Shown here piece by piece: positions 44,862 to 53,673 of a stretch of DNA of 64,000 bases. Position 1 is the first letter of the stretch; each line of letters starts with the position of its first letter. The stretch covers positions 186,001-250,000 of the forward strand of contig CAKVOU010000001.1 in the NCBI GenBank assembly GCA_934796165.1, read 5' to 3'. The position numbers and the translations under genes are program-made. The notes under the pieces were generated by a model that had not been told where the DNA came from, did not search any database, and saw nothing but the letters and a program-made list of their open reading frames with translations. Source of the stretch: an uncultured Eubacteriales bacterium. Lineage in GTDB: Bacteria; Bacillota; Clostridia; Oscillospirales; CAG-272.

Positions 44862-46289
44862 ATGAAGATCGACATCGGAAGCAGAAAAATGAATATGAGA
44901 ACCGTAGCGTCCTACACGGGCGGCCGTCTGGTCGGCTCGGGAGAGCGCGCTTTCCGTTTTGCTGCGACCGATTCGAGAGAGGCGGACGCGGACACCATGT
45001 TCGTGGCGCTTCGCGGCGAGAGAACCGACGGCAACAGTTACATTGGCGCAATGCCGGGTGTCAGCTGCTTCCTTGCGGAAAGACTGCCCGACAATTTTGA
45101 CGCACAGAACTCCTATGCGGTCGTCGTTCCGGATACCGGAAACGCACTGCTCACGCTCGGGGAAATGTACCGCAGACAGCTGAAGGATCTGCGTGTTTAC
45201 GGCGTGACCGGCAGTGTCGGCAAGACGACGGAGAAGGAAATGCTGTCCGCCGTGCTTGCGGAAAAATACAAAAGCCTTTACAAGACCGACGGAAACCATA
45301 ACAGCATCATCGGTCTTCCCATGACGCTCCTGTCGCTCTCCGAAAAGAACGATGCGGCTGTCCTGGAAATGGGTATGAGCGCGCGCGGAGAAATCTCCAG
45401 AATGTCGGTTGCCGCACGCCCCAATGTCGCAATCATCACCAACATCGGCACGTCGCACATGGAAATGCTCGGCTCCCGCGAGAACATCTGCCGTGCCAAG
45501 TGCGAGATCGCAGACGGTATGGCGGACGGGTCTCTGCTTCTTCTCAACGGCGATGAGCCTTTGCTCCGCGCCGCAATGCCGACCTTTGCAAACCTCCGCA
45601 CCCTGACCTTTGGTTTCGGGGAAGGCAATGACTATATGGCAAGTAACATCCGCTTTACCGAAGACCGCACGTATTTTGACCTTGTTTCCGAGAATCAACA
45701 GATCGCAGATCTGTCGGTGTACGGCATCGGCAAGCATCTTGTCATGTCCGCTCTTGCGGCGGCTGCTGTTGCCCTCGAAGAGGGAATGGACGCGGAAGCG
45801 ATCCGGAGAGGTCTCGCTTCTTACCGTTCGGTCAATATGCGCCAGCAGATTCTCACGGCAGGCAAGCTGACCGTTATTTCGGACTGCTACAACGCAAGCC
45901 CCGAATCCATGTCCGCGGCAGCAAGCGTGATGGGCGAACTCCGCAACATGACCGGCAAGGTCGCGGGCGCACTGCTCGGCGATATGCTGGAGCTCGGCGC
46001 GACCTCCGACGCGCTTCACGAGGAGACCGGTTACCGCATGGCAAAGAGCGGCGCCGTCTGCCTTTCCGCGATCGGTCAGTATGCCGATGCGTACCGCCGT
46101 GGCGCGATCCGCGGTGGCATGAAAGAAGAAAACATCCGCGTGTTTGCGTCGCGCGACGAATTTGCCGAAGCAACTGCGTTCCTCTGCGGGGTACTTCCGG
46201 AGAACGGGATCCTTCTGGTGAAGGGAAGCCGCGGAATGAGACTGGAACGCGCTGTGGAATATCTGTCCGAATCGGTAAGGGAGCACTGA
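44862..46289 (+). CDS. murF: UDP-MurNAc-tripeptide-D-Ala-D-Ala ligase MurF
   Basis: 475 residues. Completes the pentapeptide precursor. N-terminal FAATDSREADADTMFVAL, ATP loop GVTGSVGKTTEKEM, KTDGNHNSIIGLPMTLL, AVLEMGMSARGEI, ITNIGTSHMEMLGSRENI and YNASPESMSAA are typical. It begins 20 bases after murE and the following mraY starts one base after its stop. Confidence 0.97.
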   Translation: MKIDIGSRKMNMRTVASYTGGRLVGSGERAFRFAATDSREADADTMFVALRGERTDGNSYIGAMPGVSCFLAERLPDNFDAQNSYAVVVPDTGNALLTLGEMYRRQLKDLRVYGVTGSVGKTTEKEMLSAVLAEKYKSLYKTDGNHNSIIGLPMTLLSLSEKNDAAVLEMGMSARGEISRMSVAARPNVAIITNIGTSHMEMLGSRENICRAKCEIADGMADGSLLLLNGDEPLLRAAMPTFANLRTLTFGFGEGNDYMASNIRFTEDRTYFDLVSENQQIADLSVYGIGKHLVMSALAAAAVALEEGMDAEAIRRGLASYRSVNMRQQILTAGKLTVISDCYNASPESMSAAASVMGELRNMTGKVAGALLGDMLELGATSDALHEETGYRMAKSGAVCLSAIGQYADAYRRGAIRGGMKEENIRVFASRDEFAEATAFLCGVLPENGILLVKGSRGMRLERAVEYLSESVREH

Positions 46290-46290
46290 G

Positions 46291-47289
46291 ATGGGTGACA
46301 TCAGTCTTTCGGAATTCCTGATCTGCACCGTAAGTGTATTTGCACTTACGGTGCTGTGTTCGGTCATCCTCATCCCGATCCTTCGTGCGCATAAGGTCGG
46401 GCAGACCATCAACGATTACGGTCCCCGCTGGCACGATCAGAAACAGGGAACCCCCATGATGGGCGGTCTCTGCTTTATTTTTCCTCTGCTTCTGACGACT
46501 GCGGGGTTATTCATCGCCGAAGCGGTTCGCGGTGGGAACACGGCGGAGCTGGTCCCGCTTGCCATGACGGTGTTTCTGGCTTCCGGCTGTGCGGCGGTCG
46601 GTTTTATCGACGACTACCGCAAGCTCATCAAAAAAGAGAACGAGGGTCTTCGCTCCTATCAGAAGATGCTTCTGCTTCTTCTTGTCGGCACGGTGTATCT
46701 CATCGTCATGGGAACGACGGGGAACCTCACCACCGTCGTTACACTTCCGTTTACGGGCGGTAAGACGTTTGACTTCGGCTGGGGCTTCTGGCCGCTTGCG
46801 CTTCTGTGCGTAGCCGGCATGACCAACAGTACCAATATCACCGACGGCGTGGACGGTCTTGCGTCCACCGTAACGCTGGTCATCGCCGCGTTCTTTACGG
46901 TTGCCGCGTTCCTGACCGGTGACCGCGACCTGTCGCTTGTCGGCGGCGCAATGATCGGCGCAATGGTCGGCTTTCTCATTTTCAACTTTCATCCCGCGAA
47001 GGTGTTTATGGGAGATACCGGCTCGCTCTTTCTCGGCGGTATCATCATGGGCGCGGGCTTTATGATCGGCAATCCCATTGCCATTCTCATCGCGTCGTTC
47101 TTCTTTGTTCTGGAAGCGGTCACGAGCGCGATTCAGATTATCGCGATCGACGTGTTTCACAAGAAGGTTTTCCCCATGGCACCGCTTCACCATACCCTTG
47201 AAATGAAGGGGTGGAGCGAGGTAAAGATCGTATCCGTCGCGGCTCTCGTGACCGCCGTTTTCTGTGCGGTCGCGTGGTTCGCATTGTAA
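46291..47289 (+). CDS. mraY: Phospho-MurNAc-pentapeptide-transferase MraY
   Basis: 332 residues with about ten transmembrane helices. Forms lipid I by joining phospho-MurNAc-pentapeptide to undecaprenyl phosphate. Motifs: GTPMMGGLCF, GFIDDYRKLIKKENEGL (Mg-binding DD), TNSTNITDGVDGLAS, FMGDTGSLFLGG and MAPLHHTLEMKGW. The next gene is ftsW; the murD normally found between them is absent. Confidence 0.98.
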   Translation: MGDISLSEFLICTVSVFALTVLCSVILIPILRAHKVGQTINDYGPRWHDQKQGTPMMGGLCFIFPLLLTTAGLFIAEAVRGGNTAELVPLAMTVFLASGCAAVGFIDDYRKLIKKENEGLRSYQKMLLLLLVGTVYLIVMGTTGNLTTVVTLPFTGGKTFDFGWGFWPLALLCVAGMTNSTNITDGVDGLASTVTLVIAAFFTVAAFLTGDRDLSLVGGAMIGAMVGFLIFNFHPAKVFMGDTGSLFLGGIIMGAGFMIGNPIAILIASFFFVLEAVTSAIQIIAIDVFHKKVFPMAPLHHTLEMKGWSEVKIVSVAALVTAVFCAVAWFAL

Positions 47290-47332
47290 GGACGTAAAAC
47301 GAAAAACAGGTATCCTGAAAGGGGGCGGTCGG

Positions 47333-48673
47333 ATGCAACCGGAAAAGCAACGGACGAAAAAATCACCCGAAGATTCCCCCAATCTGCCCGGAAACACCCC
47401 GGAGAAATCCGGAAACCCCGACCAAAGGAACGGGTTTTCGCTCGGCGGACGCGTGAAAAAATTCCGCCGGGAACTGGAAGTGAAGCGCGGGAAGCGTGAC
47501 ATTTTCTTTACCGAGCCGCTGACGAAAAGCGAGCCGGAAGAACCGGTCACCATGGTGCGCGGCGGGATAGACATTCCGTTTCTGCTCATCGTCTGCGCTC
47601 TGCTCGGTTACGGCGCCGTCATGGTGTACAGCGCCAGCTCGGTCTACGGCGAGCAGTACATGGATAACGCGAATTATTATATTCTCCGGCATCTCATGTT
47701 CATGCTGTTTGCCATCGGCATCAGCGTACCGTTCGTACTCCGCGCCAAGCCCTGGGTCTGGCGATTTCTCTCCATGCCCATCTACATCGGTGCGGTACTC
47801 CTGCTTCTTCTGGTGCTGGTCATCGGCAGGGAAGGCGGCGGCGCACAACGCTGGATCGCGATCGGTCCGCTCTCCATTCAGCCGTCCGAGATTGCCAAGC
47901 TGGCGGTCGTTCTGGTGCTTGCGGCATATCTTTCGGATCATGAAAAAGAGGTCAACTCGCGGCATAAGTTCGGCGGGAGTCTCAAGCACGGCGTGCTGAT
48001 TCCGGGACTGATGCTCGGACTGATCTTAGCACTCGTACTTCTGGAAAAACATATTTCCGGACTTATGATCATCGGCATGATCGGCATTTCCATGATGTTC
48101 CTCGGCGGAACGCGGATGCGGTACATTGTCTTCATTGCTGGGGCGGTTGCCGCGGTCGGGTGTCTGCTTGTCCTCGTGTCCGATTACGCGCAGGACCGTG
48201 TCAACACGTGGCTTTACCTCGAGCAGGTGGACCCCTTGGGCAGTGCATGGCAGACGCTTCAGGGGCTTTACGCCATCGGCTCCGGAAATCTGTTCGGACT
48301 CGGGCTCGGTAACAGCCGACAGAAATACGGATACGTTTCCCAGCCGCAGAACGACTTTATCTTTACCATTGTCTGCGAGGAGCTTGGCTTTGTCGGCGCT
48401 CTCATCGTGGTGGTCCTGTTCGCCCTGCTTCTGTGGCGCGGCTTCAAGATCGCATCCAAAGCGCCAGACCGCTTTTCTTCACTCGTTGTGTATGGGCTTT
48501 GCATCAAGGTCGTGCTTCAGGCGGTTCTCAATATCGCCGTGGTGACCAACTCCATGCCGAACACCGGTATTTCGCTTCCGTTCTTCAGCTACGGAGGAAC
48601 GGCGCTTGCTCTCCAGATTTTTGAAATGGCGATTGTTCTGTCCATTTCGAGATATTCCGCCGTCAAGCAGTAA
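47333..48673 (+). CDS. ftsW: FtsW/SpoVE-type lipid II polymerase (SEDS family)
   Basis: 446 residues. A hydrophilic N-terminal region of about 80 residues is followed by ten transmembrane helices. SEDS motifs: VYSASSVYGEQ, GGAQRWIAIGPLSIQPSEIAK, QGLYAIGSGNLFGLGLGNS, ICEELGF-like VCEELGFVGAL and NTGISLPFFSYGGTAL. Works with the class B PBP of this cluster. GAAAGGGGG precedes the ATG at 47333. It could equally be called SpoVE; only one copy is present here. Confidence 0.95.
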   Translation: MQPEKQRTKKSPEDSPNLPGNTPEKSGNPDQRNGFSLGGRVKKFRRELEVKRGKRDIFFTEPLTKSEPEEPVTMVRGGIDIPFLLIVCALLGYGAVMVYSASSVYGEQYMDNANYYILRHLMFMLFAIGISVPFVLRAKPWVWRFLSMPIYIGAVLLLLLVLVIGREGGGAQRWIAIGPLSIQPSEIAKLAVVLVLAAYLSDHEKEVNSRHKFGGSLKHGVLIPGLMLGLILALVLLEKHISGLMIIGMIGISMMFLGGTRMRYIVFIAGAVAAVGCLLVLVSDYAQDRVNTWLYLEQVDPLGSAWQTLQGLYAIGSGNLFGLGLGNSRQKYGYVSQPQNDFIFTIVCEELGFVGALIVVVLFALLLWRGFKIASKAPDRFSSLVVYGLCIKVVLQAVLNIAVVTNSMPNTGISLPFFSYGGTALALQIFEMAIVLSISRYSAVKQ

Positions 48674-48751
48674 GACGGCAACATTTCGCGAGAAACACGG
48701 GAAAGGATCTTTCTCCGGCGGATAGCGCAGGGCGAAAGAGTGACGATAACG

Positions 48752-49885
48752 ATGAGAATTCTTCTGACCGGCGGCGGAACCGCAGGACATATCAACCCCG
48801 CCATTGCCATTGCGTCGATTGTCAAAGCCAACGAACCGGACTCGGAGATCGCGTTTGTCGGGACCGAAAAGGAAACGAGAAACGACGACCTGCTCCGTCT
48901 CGGTTATCCGATTTATACGGTCAAGGCAAGCGGGATTCAGCGGTCGCTGTCGCCCTCCAACATCAAGGCGCTTTATCGTGCGGTGTTCTCGCCGTATTAC
49001 CCGTCCACAAGAAAGATTCTGCACGATTTCAAGCCCGACATCGTGGTCGGCACGGGCGGGTACGCCTGCTGGCCGATCCTCGTTGCCGCCGCAAGAGAGG
49101 GAATCCCGACGGCGGTTCACGAATCCAATGCACTCCCCGGCATGGCAGTCAGACGGCTTCAGAACTATGTTGACCGTGTGTTCATCAACTTTGCCGAAAC
49201 CGCGGATCTGCTCAAGGTGAAGAACAAGACCATGCAGGTCGGTAACCCGCTCCGGGATCATTTCGGAGACGTGGGACGCGAGGATGCAAAGGAGAAACTC
49301 GGGATCAGGGAATCTCTTCTTGTGATCTCCTTTGGCGGAAGCCTCGGCGCGCAGTATCTGACCGACGCTGTGCTTGACCTGATGAAGAATTACACGGGAA
49401 AGCACCCGGAGATCCGGCACATTCATGCGACCGGCAAGACCCATTACGACGAGATCCTCAAAATCTATCGCGGGATGGGGCTTGACCGTAAAAAGAACCT
49501 GGAGCTCCGACCTTACATTGACGATATGCCGTATTACATGGCGGCGTCGGATGTGGTCATCTGCCGTGCGGGAGCCATGACGACCTCGGAGCTTGCCCTG
49601 ACCGGACGTGCGGCAGTCATGGTGCCGTCTCCGTATGTTGCGGAGAACCACCAGTACCGCAATGCCAAGGCGCTCAGCGATAAGGGCGCGGTCACGCTGG
49701 TGCAGGAATCCGAGCTGTCGTCCGGAAAGCTGATCCCCGAAACGGTTTCGCTTTTGGAGAATCCCGCCAAACGCGCGGAGATGGAACGGAATATCCGAAC
49801 CTTTGCCGTTCCGGACGCCAACCGCAGAATTTACGAAGAACTGCGCCGGATGGTGACCGCGCATCAGAAAGCACAAAAAAACTGA
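48752..49885 (+). CDS. murG: UDP-GlcNAc:lipid I GlcNAc transferase MurG
   Basis: 377 residues. Forms lipid II at the inner membrane face. N-terminal LLTGGGTAGHINPAIAIA, then VGTGGYACWPILVAA, HESNALPGMAVRRL, FGGSLGAQ, and VICRAGAMTTSEL with PYVAENHQYRNA. The ATG at 48752 was chosen because the family begins directly with (M)RILLTGGG; a GTG at 48740 is an alternative. Confidence 0.96.
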   Translation: MRILLTGGGTAGHINPAIAIASIVKANEPDSEIAFVGTEKETRNDDLLRLGYPIYTVKASGIQRSLSPSNIKALYRAVFSPYYPSTRKILHDFKPDIVVGTGGYACWPILVAAAREGIPTAVHESNALPGMAVRRLQNYVDRVFINFAETADLLKVKNKTMQVGNPLRDHFGDVGREDAKEKLGIRESLLVISFGGSLGAQYLTDAVLDLMKNYTGKHPEIRHIHATGKTHYDEILKIYRGMGLDRKKNLELRPYIDDMPYYMAASDVVICRAGAMTTSELALTGRAAVMVPSPYVAENHQYRNAKALSDKGAVTLVQESELSSGKLIPETVSLLENPAKRAEMERNIRTFAVPDANRRIYEELRRMVTAHQKAQKN

Positions 49886-49894
49886 AGTGTTGTA

Positions 49895-49934
49895 TGTGTC
49901 ACCCGGGAATCCCGCGGAGCTTTCCCGGGTGACA
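49895..49934 (+). repeat. Perfect 14-bp inverted repeat between murG and divIB
   Basis: GTGTCACCCGGGAA (49895-49908) and TTCCCGGGTGACAC (49921-49934) with a 12-base loop. No T-tract follows, so it is probably not a terminator on the plus strand. Confidence 0.85.
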
Positions 49935-49970
49935 CAAAGTAACACCGGACAGAGAATTGTGAGGACGGAT

Positions 49971-50750
49971 ATGCCGGATCCGCAGGCAGTATTCAAAAAA
50001 GAATGCAGAAAGCGCATCGCCCGACAGAAAAAAAGGGTACTGCGCTTTTTGTTGCTGTCTGTGGCACTTACGCTTGCGTGCGGAGTGATGATCGGAGTTT
50101 CCTATCTCTTCCGGATCAGGGGAGTGGAGATCACGGGCAATTCCCGCTGTTCTGCGGAGGAATTGCTTGCGGCGGCGGAGATCCGAATCGGCGCACCGCT
50201 TTCTTCGCTTGACGAAAAAGCCCTTTCGGACAAGCTGACCGAACGGTATGTCTGGATCAGAAGTGCCTCGGTTGAAAAAAATCTCTTCGGGAAGGTGCGC
50301 ATCCGCGTGACGGAGTACACAGCTGCTTACACCGTTCGCGCGGAAAACGGAGACTACCTTGTTTCGGAAGATTTCACGGTGCTGGAACGCGTGGGGGGCG
50401 ACCCTGACGCAATGCTTCCGGTTCTGCTTCTGCCCACCGGGAGGAATGCCGTGATCGGCGAGACCTGCAACGAGTGGAAGGAGGAGCCGACTGCCGCAGC
50501 CGGAATTACGGCGGCACTGAAGAATACAGAGAACCTTCTGCGGGTTACGGCGATTGACCTTGGGAGCAGGTACTATTATCGGCTTCGGTGCGAGGGCGGG
50601 CTGACGGTCGTCCTCGGCGACACGGATTCCTTGCCCGTCAAGCTGGAGCTTGCTGCGGCAGTGTTGGCTGAAAACGCGGGGAAGAGCTGGTCAAATGCCG
50701 AAATCAATGTTTCCGATGTCAAAAAAGCGACCTTCCGTATTGTCGACTGA
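49971..50750 (+). CDS. divIB: Cell-division protein FtsQ/DivIB
   Basis: 259 residues. A basic cytoplasmic N-terminus, one transmembrane segment (about 24-46), a POTRA domain starting at FRIRGVEITGNSRCSAEELLAA, then the FtsQ beta domain (ASVEKNLFGKVRIRVTEYTAAY). It ties the FtsL/DivIC complex to the septal synthase. GTGAGGAC precedes the ATG at 49971; the in-frame ATG at 49887 would put the 14-bp hairpin inside the gene and has a weaker site. ftsA, normally next, is missing. Confidence 0.88.
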   Translation: MPDPQAVFKKECRKRIARQKKRVLRFLLLSVALTLACGVMIGVSYLFRIRGVEITGNSRCSAEELLAAAEIRIGAPLSSLDEKALSDKLTERYVWIRSASVEKNLFGKVRIRVTEYTAAYTVRAENGDYLVSEDFTVLERVGGDPDAMLPVLLLPTGRNAVIGETCNEWKEEPTAAAGITAALKNTENLLRVTAIDLGSRYYYRLRCEGGLTVVLGDTDSLPVKLELAAAVLAENAGKSWSNAEINVSDVKKATFRIVD

Positions 50751-50813
50751 TATACCTGTGCGCCATGACCCCTGAATCAAGGCGAAAAATTTCATTTATT
50801 TTTCAAAAATCTC

Positions 50814-50842
50814 TTGCAAAACACGTGAGAATCCGTTATTAT
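50814..50842 (+). promoter_or_regulatory. ftsZ promoter
   Basis: TTGCAA (50814-50819), 17 nt, TATTAT (50837-50842), in the 168-base gap before ftsZ. Confidence 0.7.
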
Positions 50843-50918
50843 ATATAGTGTATATATGTGTGCGCCGGACCGTATTCCGGGCGCTATGCGAATACGTGTC
50901 GAAACGGGAGGAAGTAAC

Positions 50919-52109
50919 ATGACGTTTGAACATGACGATAGCAATGAAAGCGGAGTCAATATTAAAGTAATCGGTGTCGGCGGCGGCGGTAACAACGCGG
51001 TCAACCGCATGATTACGGATAAGATCGTCGGCGTGGATTTTGTCGCGGTCAATACCGACCGTCAGGCACTGAACAAGTCCGAGGCGGGAACCAAGCTCGT
51101 CATCGGCAGTAAGATCACGCACGGCTTCGGCTGTGGCGCGAACCCGGAAATGGGCGAGAGAGCCGCAGAAGAATCTCTTGAGGATATCAAGAAAATGCTC
51201 AGCGGCACGGATATGGCATTCGTCATTGCCGGCATGGGCGGCGGCACCGGTACCGGCGCAGCTCCAGTCATCGCGCGTGTGGCGCACGAGATGGACATTC
51301 TGACCATCGGCATCGTGACCAAGCCGTTTGAATTCGAACTCCAGAAGAGAATGAGGCAGGCGGAAGCGGGTATTGCGGAGCTGAGTCAGTATGTGGACTC
51401 TCTTGTCGTGATCCCGAACGAGAGACTGAAGGAAGTCACCGATACCTGCATCACCATGTTCAAGGCGTTTGAAACGGCGGACAGCGTGCTTCGTAACGGT
51501 GTTAAGTCCATCTCCGACCTGATCAATGGTTTCGGCTTCATCAACCTTGACTTTGCGGACGTGACCAGCGTCATGAAAAACGCGGGTTACGCACACATGG
51601 GTGTCGGCAGCGGCACCGGTGCGGACAAGGCAGAGGTCGCGGCGAAGGAGGCGATTTCCAGCCCCCTGCTTGAAACCTCCATCAAGGGTGCGCACGGCAT
51701 CCTGATGAGCATGACCATTTCTCCCGATGTCAGCCTCGAAGACGCAACGCTCGCATCCAAGATGATCGCAAGCGAAGCAAGCGAGGATGCAAATGTCATC
51801 TGGGGTGTCAGCTTTGATACCGATCTGGAAGACGAGATGAAGATCACCATCATTGCGACCGGCTTTGAAAAGAAGCCCGAACAGCAGACGGTCCCGGCAG
51901 AGAAGAAAGCGGCACCTGCCCCTGCTCCCGAAGTCAAGACCATTCCCGCAGTCAAGCCGACCGCTACGGTTGTTGAACCCAAGGTTGAGGCGAAGCCGGC
52001 AGAACAGCCTGCTCCCGAACCCGTCAAGGAAGAGAAAAAGACTGCCGTGAACGATGATGATTTCGATGATCTCTTCGATGATTTCTTCAAGCCGAAGAAC
52101 AGAAAGTAA
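50919..52109 (+). CDS. ftsZ: Cell-division GTPase FtsZ
   Basis: 396 residues. Tubulin-like ring protein. VIGVGGGGNNAVNRM, VAVNTDRQAL, the GTP signature MGGGTGTGAAPVIA (about 106-118), and the T7 loop region around NLDFADVTSVM. The linker after about residue 315 is Ala/Pro/Lys-rich, and the C-terminal FDDLFDDFFKPKNRK is an acidic tail unlike the Bacillus peptide DIPTFLR, so its partners may differ. GGGAGGA precedes the ATG. Terminated by a very strong hairpin. Confidence 0.98.
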   Translation: MTFEHDDSNESGVNIKVIGVGGGGNNAVNRMITDKIVGVDFVAVNTDRQALNKSEAGTKLVIGSKITHGFGCGANPEMGERAAEESLEDIKKMLSGTDMAFVIAGMGGGTGTGAAPVIARVAHEMDILTIGIVTKPFEFELQKRMRQAEAGIAELSQYVDSLVVIPNERLKEVTDTCITMFKAFETADSVLRNGVKSISDLINGFGFINLDFADVTSVMKNAGYAHMGVGSGTGADKAEVAAKEAISSPLLETSIKGAHGILMSMTISPDVSLEDATLASKMIASEASEDANVIWGVSFDTDLEDEMKITIIATGFEKKPEQQTVPAEKKAAPAPAPEVKTIPAVKPTATVVEPKVEAKPAEQPAPEPVKEEKKTAVNDDDFDDLFDDFFKPKNRK

Positions 52110-52150
52110 TCGGGCGGGATATTGAACATATCCGCTCATCTGTACAGATA

Positions 52151-52199
52151 AAAAGCGGTACCGGGAAACTCACAGAGTTTCCCGGTACCGCTTTTGTCT
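52151..52199 (+). terminator. Terminator of the dcw cluster
   Basis: A perfect 21-bp stem (52151-52171 with 52175-52195) around an ACA loop, with A-rich and T-rich ends (AAAAGCGG/CCGCTTTT). Confidence 0.95.
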
Positions 52200-52485
52200 A
52201 TGCCCGTGGTTGTTTACCAAAATCATTTCCCGCAGAAGGACTCCGAGTCCATCAGAGCAAGCGGCAAGCAGACCATGGCGTGTTAATCGTGCCGGACGTG
52301 CCTCCGCCACGCCGGCGCGGATTCAGAAACGTCGGCTTTTAACGATTTTTGGTATCCTGCATTCTTCCCGGAACGAAGTATTCCTCCCGGCATATCTTTT
52401 ATGCCGCAAGGGAAACCTATATACGGTTCCACCGGGCAAATGCAACTGGAGCTGACCCGGAAAACAGACGGGAGGAATACAGGGA
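52200..52485. other. Gene-free stretch before the glycosyltransferase
   Basis: About 285 bases (375 counted from the ftsZ stop). I find no coding frame with a ribosome binding site and no clear promoter; only the GGAGG at the end belongs to the next gene. Confidence 0.4.
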
Positions 52486-53673
52486 ATGAATCGGATCCGC
52501 GTTGTGCACATCATCAGCGACACCAATATCGGCGGGGCAGGAGTGCTCCTTTGCAATTTGCTCCGGCATACGGATAAAACCCGGTACGATCCTTATGTGA
52601 TCCTGCCGATTGGAAGTGCACTGATCCCGCGTCTTGATGCGCTTGACGTGCCGCACCTTTGCTACGGTAAGGCGGCTTTGTCCGCCTTTGCCGGTCGCGC
52701 GGATAAAAGCGCGGATATGCGCGCAATTCCCGAAATCACCGGGATGCTCCGTCGCCTGCGCCCGCAGATCCTGCATACCCATGCCTCTCTCGCGGGGCGT
52801 ATCGCGGGCTTGCTTGCGGGGGCACCCGTCCGCCTGATGACCCGCCATTGCGCGTTCCCGCCGACCCCGTGGCTCTGCCGGTTCCCGGGGAAACAGGGAA
52901 ACGGTGCGTTTCAGTGTCTGCTTACGCATCGGTTTATTGCCGTTGCTCGTGCGGCAAAGCAAAACCTGACCGAAATCGGCATCCCCGCCGACCGCGTGAC
53001 CGTGATTGTCAACGGAAGCGATCCGCTCCGGGAGGTCCCGCCGGAAAAATTGCAAGCCCTGCAGGAGCGTCTCGGAATCCCCGCCGGAAGTTTTGTCGTC
53101 GGTATCTGCGCGCGCCTGGAAGCGTGCAAAGATCATGATACCTTTCTCCGCGCGGCGAAGCTCTGTCTTCTGCGCGACCCGTCCCTCCGCTTTCTCGTCG
53201 TCGGAAAAGGGCAAAGGGAAGCGGAGCTCCGGCATTTGGCAGAGACGCTCGGCATCGGAGAATCAGTCATTTTTACGGGCTTTGCCCCGGATCCCGCACC
53301 GTACTTCCGGCTTTTCTCGGTCAATGTCAATTGCTCGGTCGGCACCGAAACCTCCTGCCTTGCGATCTCGGAGGGGTACAGCGCGGGTCTCCCGGCAATC
53401 GCCAGCGATTTCGGCGGAAATCCGGATATGGTGGAGAACGGGAAAACCGGCTTTGTCGTTCCCATGCGGAACCCCGCGGCGTTCGCGGAAAAGATTCTGC
53501 TTCTCCGGGATGACCCGGAACTGCTCCGGTCCATGTCGGAGAATGCCCGTGTGCGATACCGGCAAAAATACACCGCTTCCGGCATGACAAGAGCACTGGA
53601 AGCGGTGTATGAGGAGCTGATTCAAAAGAATCAGGTCAGGATCCGCACGAGAAGATTGGTTACAAAGAAGTAG
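52486..53673 (+). CDS. GT4-family glycosyltransferase
   Basis: 395 residues. N-terminal Rossmann half with VVHIISDTNIGGAGVLL, then HTHASLAGRIAGLLAGAP; the C-terminal half has VVGICARLEACKDHDTFLRAA, FLVVGKGQREAEL and the E-x7-E motif in the region ETSCLAISEGYSAGLPAIASDFGG. Retaining GT-B transferases of this type act on polysaccharide, glycolipid or teichoic-acid-like polymers; the acceptor is unknown. No other capsule genes are beside it. Its last 43 bases overlap the 3' end of mgtE on the opposite strand. Confidence 0.9.
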   Translation: MNRIRVVHIISDTNIGGAGVLLCNLLRHTDKTRYDPYVILPIGSALIPRLDALDVPHLCYGKAALSAFAGRADKSADMRAIPEITGMLRRLRPQILHTHASLAGRIAGLLAGAPVRLMTRHCAFPPTPWLCRFPGKQGNGAFQCLLTHRFIAVARAAKQNLTEIGIPADRVTVIVNGSDPLREVPPEKLQALQERLGIPAGSFVVGICARLEACKDHDTFLRAAKLCLLRDPSLRFLVVGKGQREAELRHLAETLGIGESVIFTGFAPDPAPYFRLFSVNVNCSVGTETSCLAISEGYSAGLPAIASDFGGNPDMVENGKTGFVVPMRNPAAFAEKILLLRDDPELLRSMSENARVRYRQKYTASGMTRALEAVYEELIQKNQVRIRTRRLVTKK

